DNA from: Saururus chinensis
Lineage: Eukaryota > Streptophyta > Magnoliopsida > Piperales > Saururaceae
Length of the DNA: 64,000 bases
Direction of reading: 5' to 3'
Assembly: GCA_035235625.1 (NCBI GenBank)
Contig: CP141149.1
Span: forward strand, 33,721,753 to 33,785,752
Part shown: positions 34,993 to 47,700 of the stretch, piece after piece
Position numbering within the stretch: position 1 is the stretch's first letter
Layout: every line of letters begins with the position of its first letter
Program-made: the position numbers and the translations under genes
Notes under the pieces: model-generated
The model's input: only the letters and a program-made list of their open reading frames with translations
Databases searched by the model: none
What the model was told of the DNA's origin: nothing

Positions 34993-36655
34993 TAAGAGTT
35001 CATAAATAGTATTTTTGGTGTATCGTTGGTAATTTAAGACTTTAATGGCAAAAATCTCATACCCTTGTTACTTTAATAATAGGAGAATACTTGAACAATG
35101 GTTAAAATTAGTGTTTAAAACCTATATGAATGGAAAGTAAATAATAAGAGCTTCAAAACGCCACTAAGAATAAGCGAATCAGAGTTAGGATGAAGAAAAT
35201 ACGATTATTTAAAGTTAAACATAGTATATAAAACCTATTTATCCAAATTAAATTCGTAAATTAATTATTTAAACCACTATAAGGGCTTAATTAATTAAAA
35301 TTTTAAAATTATATTTTTAGAGGCTTAATTAGATTACTAAAATAAGGAGGTTTTGGGTCAATTTTTAGAGGGAATAGGGTTCCTCATTCTCTACTTATAA
35401 AAGGGTTACTTAAAATTCTTTTGGAGAGGAGAAAAAGAAGAAGGTGTCGAAGGAATTTTTTAGCGACAAGTTACCAACGACGATGACGAGAAGAACAAGC
35501 GTGAAAACTTGAGGATGGAGAGGTATGACGTCAAATCCTTTTAAGTTCATTAATTCAAATCATGCTTAGAATATTAATCTCAAAAACATAACCTGATTAA
35601 TTAATCTAGTGCGGATCTAGTTTAATGGTACGGGTGCAACTACGTCACCCACATGCAGCGTGCACGGCCGCTCCGATCATGGTAGCAGCACGCCGGTGGC
35701 TGGTTAGGGTTAGGAGGAAGGACTAGGCGTACTACCTTTTTCAGAGGTGTGATGGGGCGATGCAGTCAAGTAGTTTTGGCAGTAGTGCTAGCGGGTGTAA
35801 ACTTTTCCGGCGACTAGACCGCCGACAGGAGTGAACACATAACTGTGGAATCGATTCCACAAGGCTCTGTCTAGCCGCCTTTGGGAGTGCCGATGAAGAG
35901 ATTTAACGTCCGGTCCACGTAGTTGTCAATGTAATCGTCGGTGGTGGACTGGGTTATTCCCGGAATTTCTCCGGCGAGACCTTGAGCCGCAAGGTGGGTT
36001 GACCGCCGCTGCACCAGATGGATCAGGGAACAGGGGAGCGAAGCTCCCTTGGCCGGTCCACGTAGACGGCTACTCGGCTGCGTTGGGACGGCAATGGCCG
36101 CGCTGGGATGCCTGGTGGAACTTCCCCGTGAAGCTCTTGGCCACGGGAACTCCGGCGAGGTACTGGAACAGCATCAGTTTGCTGTCGCTGCTCAGGGCAG
36201 GCTGTCCAACTCCACCATGGTGGCGGACCTGGTGGAGGGGGTATGATTGCGGGAGGATTTCCTTCGTCTGGCGAACTCCACTCCGGCTAATCGGATGTCA
36301 GAGTCGGCAAGGTCAAGGACTCTGTGTGAGAGTCGTCTCCGCGAGGGAGACGTCTCCCAGACCGGGTCCGGTTTAAAAAAATAAAGAAGAGAGTGAAACA
36401 GGGGTTACCGTAACCGGGTCTGGGGTTATAAGCGTCCAAATATTTTTTGGAAAATTAATAATGTATCTAAAGGGTGGGAGTGTCCGGAGAAAAATCTTTA
36501 ACGCTTATAAAATTACCCTTTTACTCTTTATTATTAAATAATTATGTAATATTTTATTTATTTGGTTTTAAAGGCTTTAGTTCATGGGCCTACGAGCAAA
36601 TATAAAAATTTTAAAAATTCTTTGTGAGAATTTAATGTGTACCCTCAATAGTGGC
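34993..36655. mobile_element. Family C-related LTR sequence with GC-rich centre
   Basis: 35150-35250 (GAGCTTCAAAACGCCACTAA, then a stretch on AATCAGAGTTAGGATG) matches the family C LTRs at 29.8, 31.1 and 62.9 kb. The GC-rich centre (35630-36375) contains overlapping frames (35999-36376, 36049-36246) without a domain. From about 36560 the sequence repeats the block seen at 34081. Boundaries are not resolved. Confidence 0.45.
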
Positions 36656-37430
36656 CGACCACCCCTACCCGGAGAGGGTTGCCCACTTCGGGGCAACCGT
36701 GGCAGAAGCCCAGACGTAGGTATCTCTGTTCAGCAATGCACAGATCCTCCTGATGGCACATAGATCCACACTACATAAATGGGATTTCTTACGCAATGAG
36801 CGTCTTGTCACAAGGATGCCTGGGGAACGCCCACCGTACGGTACTCGCAAGGCCAAACAACTAAGCGAGTAAACCTTTATTCGTCAAGGTCATGGCTCCG
36901 TGCCATTCAACCAAGCGTCCAGCCCACAAAGCTAAGCAACAAACCCGTCCAAAGGCAAATGTGGGAACATGTCAGGACATTTCCCAAGCGAGTTGGCCGG
37001 AGGGGAACACCTCTTTGCTACACACGGATCCAACTTAGGCAACCTGGACTTCCGGAACATCCATCTCAACCATGTGCATGCAAGAGTCTTTGTATCCAAA
37101 AGGCCATAAGGCCGGATTATTGCCTGACGGGTCAGAGAGCCCGATCCCCCAGCGGACGGGGTCCTGGCATGATACTTAGCAATGTAACAAGCCTTCATTA
37201 CCATCTGGGACAACCTGTTGCAAGGCTAGGCATCATACTAACAATTTTGTCATTTCAGCTCACCATGTCCCCCCCCTATATAGCATAAAAGATTTATTGC
37301 ATTTCTCTGAAGTGGCAACCAAAGTGGCCGTATGGGCATGGTATCTCTGAATTTTACCAAACTACCCGAGAACACTCCCAATGACCCTCTAACACTATAT
37401 AGGGGGGAGGGCACATCTTAAGTATCTAAA
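36656..37430. mobile_element. GC-rich LTR-like repeat
   Basis: It begins abruptly with GGCCGACCACCCCTACCCGG inside the preceding repeat and has CACTATATAGGGGGGAGGG near 37392, which looks like an LTR TATA box and transcript start. The frame at 36959-37288 and the antisense frame at 36932-37213 show no recognisable domain. Ends and target duplication were not found. Confidence 0.35.
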
Positions 37431-37438
37431 TATGTGCT

Positions 37439-37468
37439 AGTTGGCTATGTGTCCCAATATAGCCAACT
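37439..37468. repeat. Perfect 10-bp inverted repeat
   Basis: AGTTGGCTAT and ATAGCCAACT are separated by 10 bases. No T run follows, and a function is not evident. Confidence 0.7.
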
Positions 37469-38579
37469 ATGTATGCACATCGTTATTTATTTTCTTTGCA
37501 ACATTGCGCACACATGTTGCACAATGTTACGGGTTTTCCCTGCAACGCCTACACACATGATATGCAACACTAAAGGCAATTCCCAAAATGTATGCACACC
37601 TCATATACAACACTTTCCCATGTATGTGCACACCAGCACGTATCACAGGTAGTCTGCTCCGCTGCCCCATGACAATTTGCTAGCCAGTGACACATGTATG
37701 TTACTGAACGAGGGAAGAGGGAGGGCAAAGGGCCACAACCTGACAACGCCTTCCTCTAGTAGCCTGACAACGCCGTCCACCGGTTACCCTCTGCACGCTT
37801 GTGTCCTCCTTTGCGATTTACAAAATTAGAGTAAGTGTTTAATAAATTACATTCAAATAGGCTAATTTACAAAGCACCCAATTATTAAAATGACTATCCT
37901 ACCTCAATTATTGTGTTGTCATCGATTTACCATCGGTCTTCGAGCTCACTCTGCTATGACTCTATTGCCTTCACTGAAAAACTTTCATCTCTCTCCTCCC
38001 TTAAGGGCCAAAAACTCCCCTAATTGAGCCCTATGATGCCATTTTTACAATCATGAGGATTAGAGTTCATAATCTTCTTAGAAATTAGGCTAACTAGGCT
38101 AATTGTGACTGTTTTTTTATTAATTTATATCACTTTAAATAGTTATAATTTCTTCATCTAAACTCCAAATTGCTTTTTCTTGGTGTCGTTTTAAAACTTT
38201 TTCTATCTACTTTTTAACTTTATGAACACATTAATCTTAGCTATAAATTTTATATATTAAAAAATAAATTTTATATATTGATAAAGTTATTATACTAAAA
38301 AAATTAATGGGTTAAAATTTTTTACGTATTTAATTTTTAAAATCTAAGTAAATTCGAGTTATTACTTTTTTTGTAATAACGTTATATTTATTAAATATAT
38401 TATTATAATATTTTAATTCTCTTAAATTTTGAATTAATTAAAAATTTCTTTAAAATGATAATATAGGCATAATATGATCAAAATTTATGACAAAAATTAT
38501 TTGTAAACTAATGAAGATTAATTAAAAGTTTATTTAATAAAATAATATTAGTATAACATAGACAAAAATTTCCGCCCTC
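37469..38579. other. Intergenic DNA upstream of TAF5
   Basis: The sequence becomes very AT-rich from 38100 to 38570. Repeats of GCCTGACAACGCC occur at about 37740-37775. No gene is supported; the last few hundred bases are presumably TAF5 promoter. Confidence 0.5.
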
Positions 38580-38587
38580 TATATATA
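38580..38587 (+). promoter_or_regulatory. TATA box of TAF5
   Basis: TATATATA lies at the end of an AT-rich stretch, with GC-rich leader sequence starting about 15 bases later. Transcription would start near 38610, giving a leader of about 180 bases. An ATG at 38595 opens only 6 codons and would fall upstream of that start. Confidence 0.5.
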
Positions 38588-38793
38588 GATATAGATGCGG
38601 CTTCTTGAGTTCTGACTCGCGGAGTGGTTGGCTCGTTCTCGCCGTCGTCGTCTCTGGCGTCGCTTCCTTCCGCTTCACTCCCGTTTCGAAACCAGTCCAC
38701 TCTCAAGCTGCAGCCTTTCATCTTCCCAGGATTTTCCCTCCGAGTTCCTCGCCTCTTTCCTTGACATTTTCCAGACGTCGGATTCTTAGGGGG

Positions 38794-41700
38794 ATGGAGG
38801 AGGAAGAGATCGAGAAGGCGGTTCTAGCATACCTGAAGATGAAGGGTTTCAGGCAAACTGAGCTCGCTCTGCAGGAGGAGCAGAGCAAGAGTTCTTCGAC
38901 TTCACAGACCGACGCCAACGTCGCCAAGCGTATCCTTTCTTTCTCCCAGTATGCTCCCCCACTTTTTTGGAGGCCGTCTCCTCTAGAACAGAGTTATCAA
39001 CATTCAATTCCTTTGTAATTCTATCTGTTACGATTGCCTGTCTAATGCTTGTTGTTTTTAGACCAGAAAACCTTCCGACATGTTACCAGGAAGGATACAG
39101 CAAGCTGAGATCATGGGCTTATAGTTCGTTGGACTTGTACAAGGTAATTAGTCGTCAGTCAGTTGCTTCTGTTTGTTATACAAACTTTGTTACTGGAATG
39201 ATGGGAATATCATATACTAGGTCACTGATGCTAAAATAAACTATGCAGCATGAGCTGCTTCGCGTGCTCTATCCTGTTTTTATCCATTGTTTTATGGATC
39301 TTGTGGCTAAAGGGCATCTGCAGGAAGGCAAGCTTTTCTTCTTACTTATTGTATTGTAACTTTAGTTCCACCATAGTGAAGAACTTACTTCATCGTAAAG
39401 AACGCTGTTCGTTTTAACACGGCATTTCCTATGGCCTGATATTTGGACGTTATCTTTCCAACTTGTAGCTCGGAATTTTTTTAGTACCTTTCGTGAAGAT
39501 CATGAAATGATGCATATGCGGGATCTTCAAAAGTTGGAAGGTGTTCTTACCCCTTCACATCTGAAGGTAAATTTCTACCTTGACCCCTACTCAATGACAC
39601 AGAAGTGTAAAACATGTTTGATGCCACTTCATCCAAAGGAAAATTTGGATGAATAGATTTGTTATTCTTATGTGATATTTCAATTTAATTACTTCTTTTC
39701 ATTTTAGGAGATGGAATTTGCTCATAGTCTGCGGCAGAGCAAAGTCAGCATCAAAATCTGCCAGGTGCTTTGTCTCTTTGCTTCCATATTTTACTGCTTT
39801 GAATTTCATACTCCAGAGGAATAATCTTTAGTTACCTTATGTTCTGCGCTAAGGGAATCTCGTATCAAGTATATTTCATCTCATATGCCTGAGGCAGTTA
39901 ATTATAACCTATGCCCAAGTTATCTATATATTTTGGATGTGAAAGAAAACTGGACTACGCCTGTATGCTTATGTACATCCAAAGTGATGCAATTTTCAGA
40001 CCATTAAAAACCTTTTTTATTGCATTAACATATGGGGAAAATTGTATTTGCTTCCATTGAATGTATATTAAAAAGAAAAGTTTCTTTTTCTTAGTTGCTT
40101 ATTTAGCATTACTTTTGTACTGTTTCCCCCGGAGAACAATCACCATAAAGAATTTGTATAGAGTAAGTTATTGTAAATTAAATTATCAATTCAGTTGGAC
40201 AACAAATGAGATGTTATGGTTCTAAATGCTCATCTTCACATGATAAGGAACTGTTGTATACGAATTACGTTGACACATGTCCATCGATCTTGTTTTTAAA
40301 TGTTCCATACTTAATGGTAATTTTGGCTACAGATATGACATTTTTGGTTTTTATTTATGTTCATTCCCCTTCAGTACTCTTATGATCTTCTGCTGCAATA
40401 TCTACACAAAACACAGTCCATTACAATGCTTGGCATTATCAATGAGCATATCAACTTCCAAGGTAGTTTGTCTAAATCATTTCTTTGTTTTGTTATACGT
40501 TTTTACGGATAAATGTCATCTTAACCTGTATGTTGTTTAATGATGCTGCACGTTTGGCTATAAAATATCGAAAAGAAAGTGTTAATCTCTCCTTTTCTTT
40601 TGGAAAAAAGAGGTTCTTTGGTTTACCTTCTGGCTTCAGTCTTCTTAATAGTTTCTGCAGCTGCATAAAGTTATCTTCTATATTTATAATTTGGAGAAGA
40701 AGTGCATGTTTATGTGACTTTTCCCATATGTCAACAGTTTCTCCTGGAGAGCCCAGCACTATTTCTGATGAGGCAGATGTTGTCACCCTAGTTGCTGGAA
40801 GTCAAGATACTGCTAAGCAGATCAATCAGAAAGAAGTGCGTTGGGGGGTGAGTTATCAAAGCCAATTTGTAAATGGCTGTTTATATTTCTTTGCACAGGA
40901 GAAATGTTCTCTCTGATTATGACATTGTACCGCAATAAGTCAAGATACTGCTAAGCAGATCAATCAGAAAGATGTGTGTTGGGGGGTGAGTTACCAAAGC
41001 TAATTTGTAAATGGCTGTTTATATTTCTTTGCATAGAATGTTCTCTCTGATTATGACATTTTACTGCAATAAGTGAGACCATTATCTTAGAGCCTGGATT
41101 TGGTCAATGATGGTTTGTTTAGTTCATCTGTGAAGTGGACTCATTTCTAGATGTTATCTAATAAACCATATTAAGGCATTGCTGAAGAGGTTAATGTTGG
41201 AGTAAAGAAAAAAACATAAAGCAAAAAGCGTGAGTGAGAAAGGGAAACACTGATAAGGGTAGAAAAGGGTATCTCGGGCACTTAATTTTCCAACCTCAAC
41301 CTCATCAATTACCATGCCTAAAAAGATTACTGAAGGTATGATAATAACTAATAAAAACACTTCTTTTACGAAAAGAAAAATTAAGTTACCAAAACAACAA
41401 AAGTTACTGGAGTCAGAAATTGTTTGTAGAAAATCTCTTGTAAATTTGTATGTAAAATCAAATCAAAATTGGAATTCAGTGTCACTAAGTCTGACGCAAC
41501 CTATGAAACATGTGTTTCCTCCCTTAAGAGGATTATTATGTGCAAACTGAATCTCCTGATATCTCTGGAGAAAGATGTCTTTCAGTGCTCCAATTCCATG
41601 TATCACAATCATGCCTGTGGATCGGTTGCTGTTTTTGTTCTTTTTTAACAGTTGGTCCTACTTAATTGTTGTTTTAATGCTAATTGTTGGCAATGCAGTT

Positions 41701-44700
41701 TAATTAGATACAGTTTTTTGCTGCCTAATATATACATCTGAAATGTGGCAGGTAAATTTAAGTACTATTAGAAAATCTTGTGGTTAATAACTTGATATAT
41801 CCTCCCCTTCCTGTAGTTACTTGAGGATTCTTTTGAAGAACGGTTAGAGAAGGCCTCAGCTCTAGCTTTGGAGAAGGCTGAAGGTGAAAGCAGAAAAGGG
41901 GATGCTGAAGATAACAGGGTAAGTAGTCAACTGGTTTGTGAAAAATAATACTTGTGACTTGTCATTTTTTTTTAGGAATGAAGTAATTTACAAAGCATTA
42001 AGAACGTCAAGTGATCCTTCAAACAACTTTTTAATGCACTTTAGGATGCATGTTGGTACTCAGTGCCTGGTACAGACTGCGACTTTGGACTATTAGATAT
42101 TGTTCAGTGCTGAACAGTTTGAGCTGCTGGCTGAAATTGCCCGGATTGCTAGATGTCTCATTTATTTATCAGCATATAATTGCATTTTTTTTCTTGATTT
42201 AATGTTTTCATCTATTTAAATCACTGTCATATTTCATAACTTCATCTGCAGAAGAAGCAAGGTGAGAGTGGAAAGCAAGGAAATTCAAATAAAAAGTTGA
42301 AAAAAGACAAACTTGTTGGTACAACTGGAAAGAATGTCCGCACTGAAGCAAACAACGTATCTGTGGCTCCTCGAGTAAAACCAGAATTAACCATGCCTGT
42401 AGTGTAAGTATGAGACATTTTTTCCTTTTTTCTCCTTTTCTTTCTACTCATTATTTTTTTAGAAAAGGTACCTTATTAGACTTGCGTCATTATAACTTAT
42501 TGTTGAATATTATCCACAGCTGGTATTATCCATGAAATTGCCGTTTGGCTGTCTTTCCAATAGATTCTCGCATTTAATGTGGAAGAATGTTTACTGTAGA
42601 TTAAGAACAAGTATAATACTGATTCCTGGTTTTGTCTGGCTTTTTTTTTTGTATTCCAATAATTTGACTGAGAAGTTTTTAGGCACACATTGTTGGTTCT
42701 TCATGGTCAATGGCTCCAACCAAATTCCCATCTTATTTTGTGGTGTATTTTAATAACTTATTTTTGTTTGACTTGGGAATCACTGGTTCTGCATTATTGC
42801 TGAATCCATAAGCTAGAAATTTTTGATTGATTAACATGTTTAAATAGTTAATTAGTTGGAGTGGGGTTATAATTTGCATGTGTCTGAATCAATTAGATAA
42901 TTACTGCAACTTCTGTTTATATAACAAAATGTTAACAACAAATGGAGGTATTAGCTGTGTAATAAGTAACTCGTACACTTCTCATTTAGACCTTCTGAAG
43001 TAGAGCATGCTATTCTTGAAGACCTGAGGAATCGAGTTCAGTTGAGTAGCTTGGCACTGCCATCCATCAGCTTTTATACGTTCATTAACACTCATAATGG
43101 GTAAAACAATTGTTCATATCCTTAGTTTTTTTTTTTATGTTTGGGCCTTAGTGGTTATTGGCAGCTTTTGATAATTGAGGTTTTCACAGTTTGAACTGTT
43201 CGTCCATATCCCATGATGGGTCACTAGTTGCTGGTGGCTTCTCAGACTCATCACTGAAGGTGCGATCTTGCCATAACCAGTTCTAATTTTTATTTTCTTT
43301 TTCATCGAGCTATGTGTATTTACTCTATTCCGTTTTATTATCTTCTTTTTTTCTCAAAACAAGGTCTGGGATATCTCAAAAGTAGGCCGACAAACAGATA
43401 CATGTAAGTTTCTCTTTTGTATGTCCCATTATTTTTTTGAGCAGCCCCTTTCTTACTATCAGTTTCTACCATCATATGCCATCAGTCTAGTCTTAATCAA
43501 CAATATGAAATATAGGAACGCAATAAAACAACACATCTTATAGCTAAAATTTACATTTTCATTTAAAAAAAGTAACTACAGTTTGAAATTTTTGTTATGT
43601 TTAGGCATGTAATGTATGCCTCCTTTCTCAAGCATCTTCTCACTTTTTTTTTATGCACTTCATACTTTCAATGCGTAGGATAACTGAAATGCCTTAGATG
43701 AATTAATAATCTGACTTTACTTCAATTAGTTTGACTGGTGAATGCAAAGAACCATGTTATAGAATACTAGAGGCAAGGCCCATAATGTGAAGTGAGCGGC
43801 AAACATTTTGTCGCTAGACAAATATCTATAGATGATTTAAGATGTTTGGGTGAGGGTGCTGACTCTTTGAAGGATATTAATCTATCAAGAGACTTGTGTA
43901 GTAACATCATAAATTGGGATACTCTCTCTCTCTCTCACACACACACAGATATATATTGATCAGGATGTTGTTTTCAGCCAATCCGCAGGGAGAGAACGGC
44001 TCTGTTCACAGTGAGCATTTCTTGGGGACAGATGACGAGAAAAATTCATATTCTTTGTTTCAAGGACATGCTGGACCTGTGTACTCCACAACTTTTAGTC
44101 CATTTGGAGATTTTATCCTTACTTCTTCATCAGATTCAACCAGTATGTTTCTAGCATATCAATCTCTTTATTTCCATCATTTGTTTTTTTTCTTATATTG
44201 TCACCTTGCAGTTCGGTTATGGAGCACCAGGCTGAACGCAAATCTTGTTTGTTACAAGGGGCACAATTACCCAGTCTGGGATGTTCAGGTCAGAAATTTG
44301 GAATCTGCAGCTTAAGCATAGGGGCTGTTTGGCAACCCAATTGAAAAGGAGGGTTAGAGTATAAAGGGAATCTCCCCAGTGGTGTGATGTTTTGCACTAA
44401 TGGGGAATATCCCTTTCCTTTTCAAATGGGTTGCCAAACAGCCCCTTAATCAGGCTTTAGAAAATCAATTTTTGATTTTTATGTGTTTGTTTAAAAGTTC
44501 TGTATACCTATGGAAGCCCGAAACTTCTAGTGTATTGCTTGGAATGAGTGTGTACACAAGCCCAGGACATCAAAAAGGTGAAATTGTCTTGCTAAGCTTA
44601 ATTCCAAAAGGTAAAACTGAAAAAGTACTTCAGACTATTGTACAAACAGCTCAACAATGAACTTACTGATTGATGTCCAGTGCATGCACTTACCAGCTAA

Positions 44701-47700
44701 AATTTTGTGAGAAACTATAAAAAAATTAGAAATATACGTTGTCCAAAAGCAACTAGGGGAATCCAGTAGTGTCATAATGATTACTGCATATTTGTGTAGC
44801 AGTCCATTGCGTCTATTACCTACACCACCAAACAGAATCTTGATGCATATAGATACAAATAATCCAATGGGAGCAAGAATTTCTGTCACCACCATCATTG
44901 TCTTGTCTTCGTTGTCATCATTTTCATTGTCATCATCCTATCCTCTTCCTCATTTTCCTCTACACATCATCCTATCTATGTTGTGCATCAATATGATGCT
45001 ATAAAATCCATGTGGAAACATTGCGGAAAGGTTTTATGGTGAAAGACTTCCTGACACAAACCTTTGACGTGACAATTACCAGAAAGATTCACCAACATGA
45101 TAGTCGTCATCGTAGGCCTTCCTAGTTTTCTAAGTTTAAAATATTTCAGCTTGAAAGTTGATACTTCCTATGTCCACTCCCTTCAAATTGATCTGATGCT
45201 TTGAAGCAGGACTTGTTGAGTATGTTTGACATGTTAAAAGTTAAAACTAGAATGTGTGCATTTGTTTGAAGAATTTTTCATGTCATGTTTATTAAGAAAT
45301 CACATATAATTTATTAACTCTCTGTCTAGTTTAATTGTAATTAGGTTTACTTTGTTTAACTCAATGCAAAGTTGTTTCTGGCTGCTCTAAACCATCAGGT
45401 AATGTTGGTGGTGTAATGTGGGAAAAACAAATAAGAAAGAAAAGAAGAAAGAGAAAAAACACGTTTTATTGTAGGGAAAATTATTTAAATAATAATTAAA
45501 AAAAATTAATTACCGTTTTGGACCAAGTGGTGTTCTTTTTTGCCACACAGGCGCCAAAATCAACTTAAACCTGATTTCTAAAGCACGAAATCAGGTTTAA
45601 GTTGATTTTGTCCTTCTAATGGACGAAACCGGGTGAAGTTTTAAAACACTTAACCCGATTTCATCTTTTAGAAGGATGAAATCAACTTAAGCTGATTTTG
45701 TCCTTACAAAATTACGACACTTAGCAAATTTTGGTCGCACGATTTAGAAGACAAGTCAATTTTGTCTTTTAAAAGGACGAAATCACGTAATACTGAAATC
45801 AAATTAAATTTTTTAAAAAAATCTATTTTAAACTAATTTTATCACTTGTCCCTGTTCATTTATTCCATGCATACTTGTTCGTTCATTCATTCCATACATA
45901 CGAAAGACAACATTAAAGTATTAACATCATGAAATAAAAACAAACATAAAATAGAAATATTTATCAAATATATTACATCACAAGTCGAAAAAATGTTTAG
46001 TTTAAAATAAACATACAACAAAGCTAATATCACAATCTCCTACGTCCTCGACCTCGGCCCTGACGGTGCTGTACGAGCTCCTCATGATCTGCCTGGTCTG
46101 GCTCTAGCTCCGGTTCGGGATGTGGCTCTAGCTCTAGCTCCGGCTCCGGAGCTGGCCGATGCCGTCTATAATTTACAATCGGCTCTGCCTAATCTACATG
46201 TGCAATGACCGGAAATGAAGAACGGGGAGGAGAGCTATGCACTATTGGTGACGATGGAATATTAGGAAATGAAGAGTGCATCGGCTATGTTTGAGTGGCC
46301 TCGTGGATAGGATAATCTCTATGGACACCTGTAATCACCGACTGAAGCAGTGGCAAGCTACAAAGGACATCATCATGCTCCCTAAGCAGTTGAGCTAGAT
46401 GAAGCTATCAAAAAATAAATTAAAAATTAAATAAATATTTAATAAGAAATAAGAAAATAATATGTGCCTTAATTAACAAAGTTATACTTACCAAAGCTAC
46501 CTCACATGCTCCCTTAGGCTGATGTCATCTCCTCTATATCATTGCAAGGTAAAATATATCGTTGTGTAATCGGTAAATACCATTGCAAATATGCGCTACG
46601 CACATCTCGCGATGTCGTAGTCATCTCCCCTCCAACAATAGTGGCTCTCCTATCCTCCCATCGAGCGATGTATAACGTATGATGTAATATCCAATCGGTA
46701 ATATGGCGGCCCTGTCGAGTGATACGATAGATATACTTGACGGGAGACGGTGGGATCCCTTGCTCCCAAAATTTTTAAGCACACAAAATCATTTTTAAGG
46801 ATTAAAATAACACAAGAAGATCACTAAAATCTAACAATTGAATCTTTAAGGCATACATTACGGAAAATTACAAAATTCCCTAACTAATTTAAACGTATCA
46901 AATCCCTAAATTAAAACTAGGGTAAAAAAAAATACCCAAATCAGTTGGCTTGGCGGACTCAGCGGCGGGGCGGCAGTCAAGTCAGAGCTCCGGCGGACTC
47001 AATCACGGTGGGGCGGACTTAATCGTTTTCGGCCCGAAGTTGTTAAGTGCGGCAAAATCAACTTAAACTTGATTTCGTCACGACGAAATCAACTAAAAAA
47101 ATTAAAAAAAAAGCCACACAAGCGCCAGCTGCTTGTGGCGCCTGGGTGGCAAAAAGGAACACCACTTTGGGAAATATTTCCCAAAGTGGTCCAAAATGGT
47201 AATTATTATTTTTTTAATATTATTTAAATAAATTTTCCTTTATTGTATGCTGGTTTGTACAATGCCGGGCACCCTAGCACAGTCAGAGTTCCTGGTGGCA
47301 AGTGTATATTCAAGGAACTGTTTAAGTAAACTAAATTCTGACTGAGCGCGCTATCAGCTTTTTATTGGCTGGCCTATTTCATAATCATAATCTGAAACTC
47401 CCATTCATGATAATGTCTTGTATGTTTACATAAATTTTTGGAACTTTTCTAATATTTGATTTGATCTGATTGTAAATGCTGGGTTTTTATATATATGTGA
47501 ACCATTGAATTTTTTTTATAACCTATCTATGTGTGTTAAATGGCGACAATTGTATTTGTTTTTTGGGGGGCAGTTCAGTCCATTTGGGCATTATTTTGCT
47601 AGCTCGTCACATGATCGAACTGCGAGGATCTGGTCTATGGATAGAATTCAACCATTAAGAATCATGGCAGGCCATCTTTCAGATGTGGATGTGAGTATAT

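Noticed and set aside
35999..36376. 125-codon frame
   Set aside because: Starts in a GC-rich LTR segment related to the other family C copies; tryptophan/arginine-rich translation with no family match.
36932..37288. Frames on both strands in the GC-rich repeat
   Set aside because: Sense and antisense are equally open and neither shows a domain or splice structure.
37439..37468. Possible terminator or small-RNA hairpin
   Set aside because: Stem is only 10 bp, has no matching mature-miRNA sequence and no T run; kept only as an inverted repeat.
40485..40916. 143-codon frame inside TAF5
   Set aside because: It only reads through intron 6 into exon 7 in the exon's frame; the conserved part is already in the TAF5 model.
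40938..40985. Second copy of exon 7 as an alternative coding exon of TAF5
   Set aside because: No acceptor before it keeps the reading frame; from the nearest AG a TAA comes at codon five, and the 19-exon model is complete without it.
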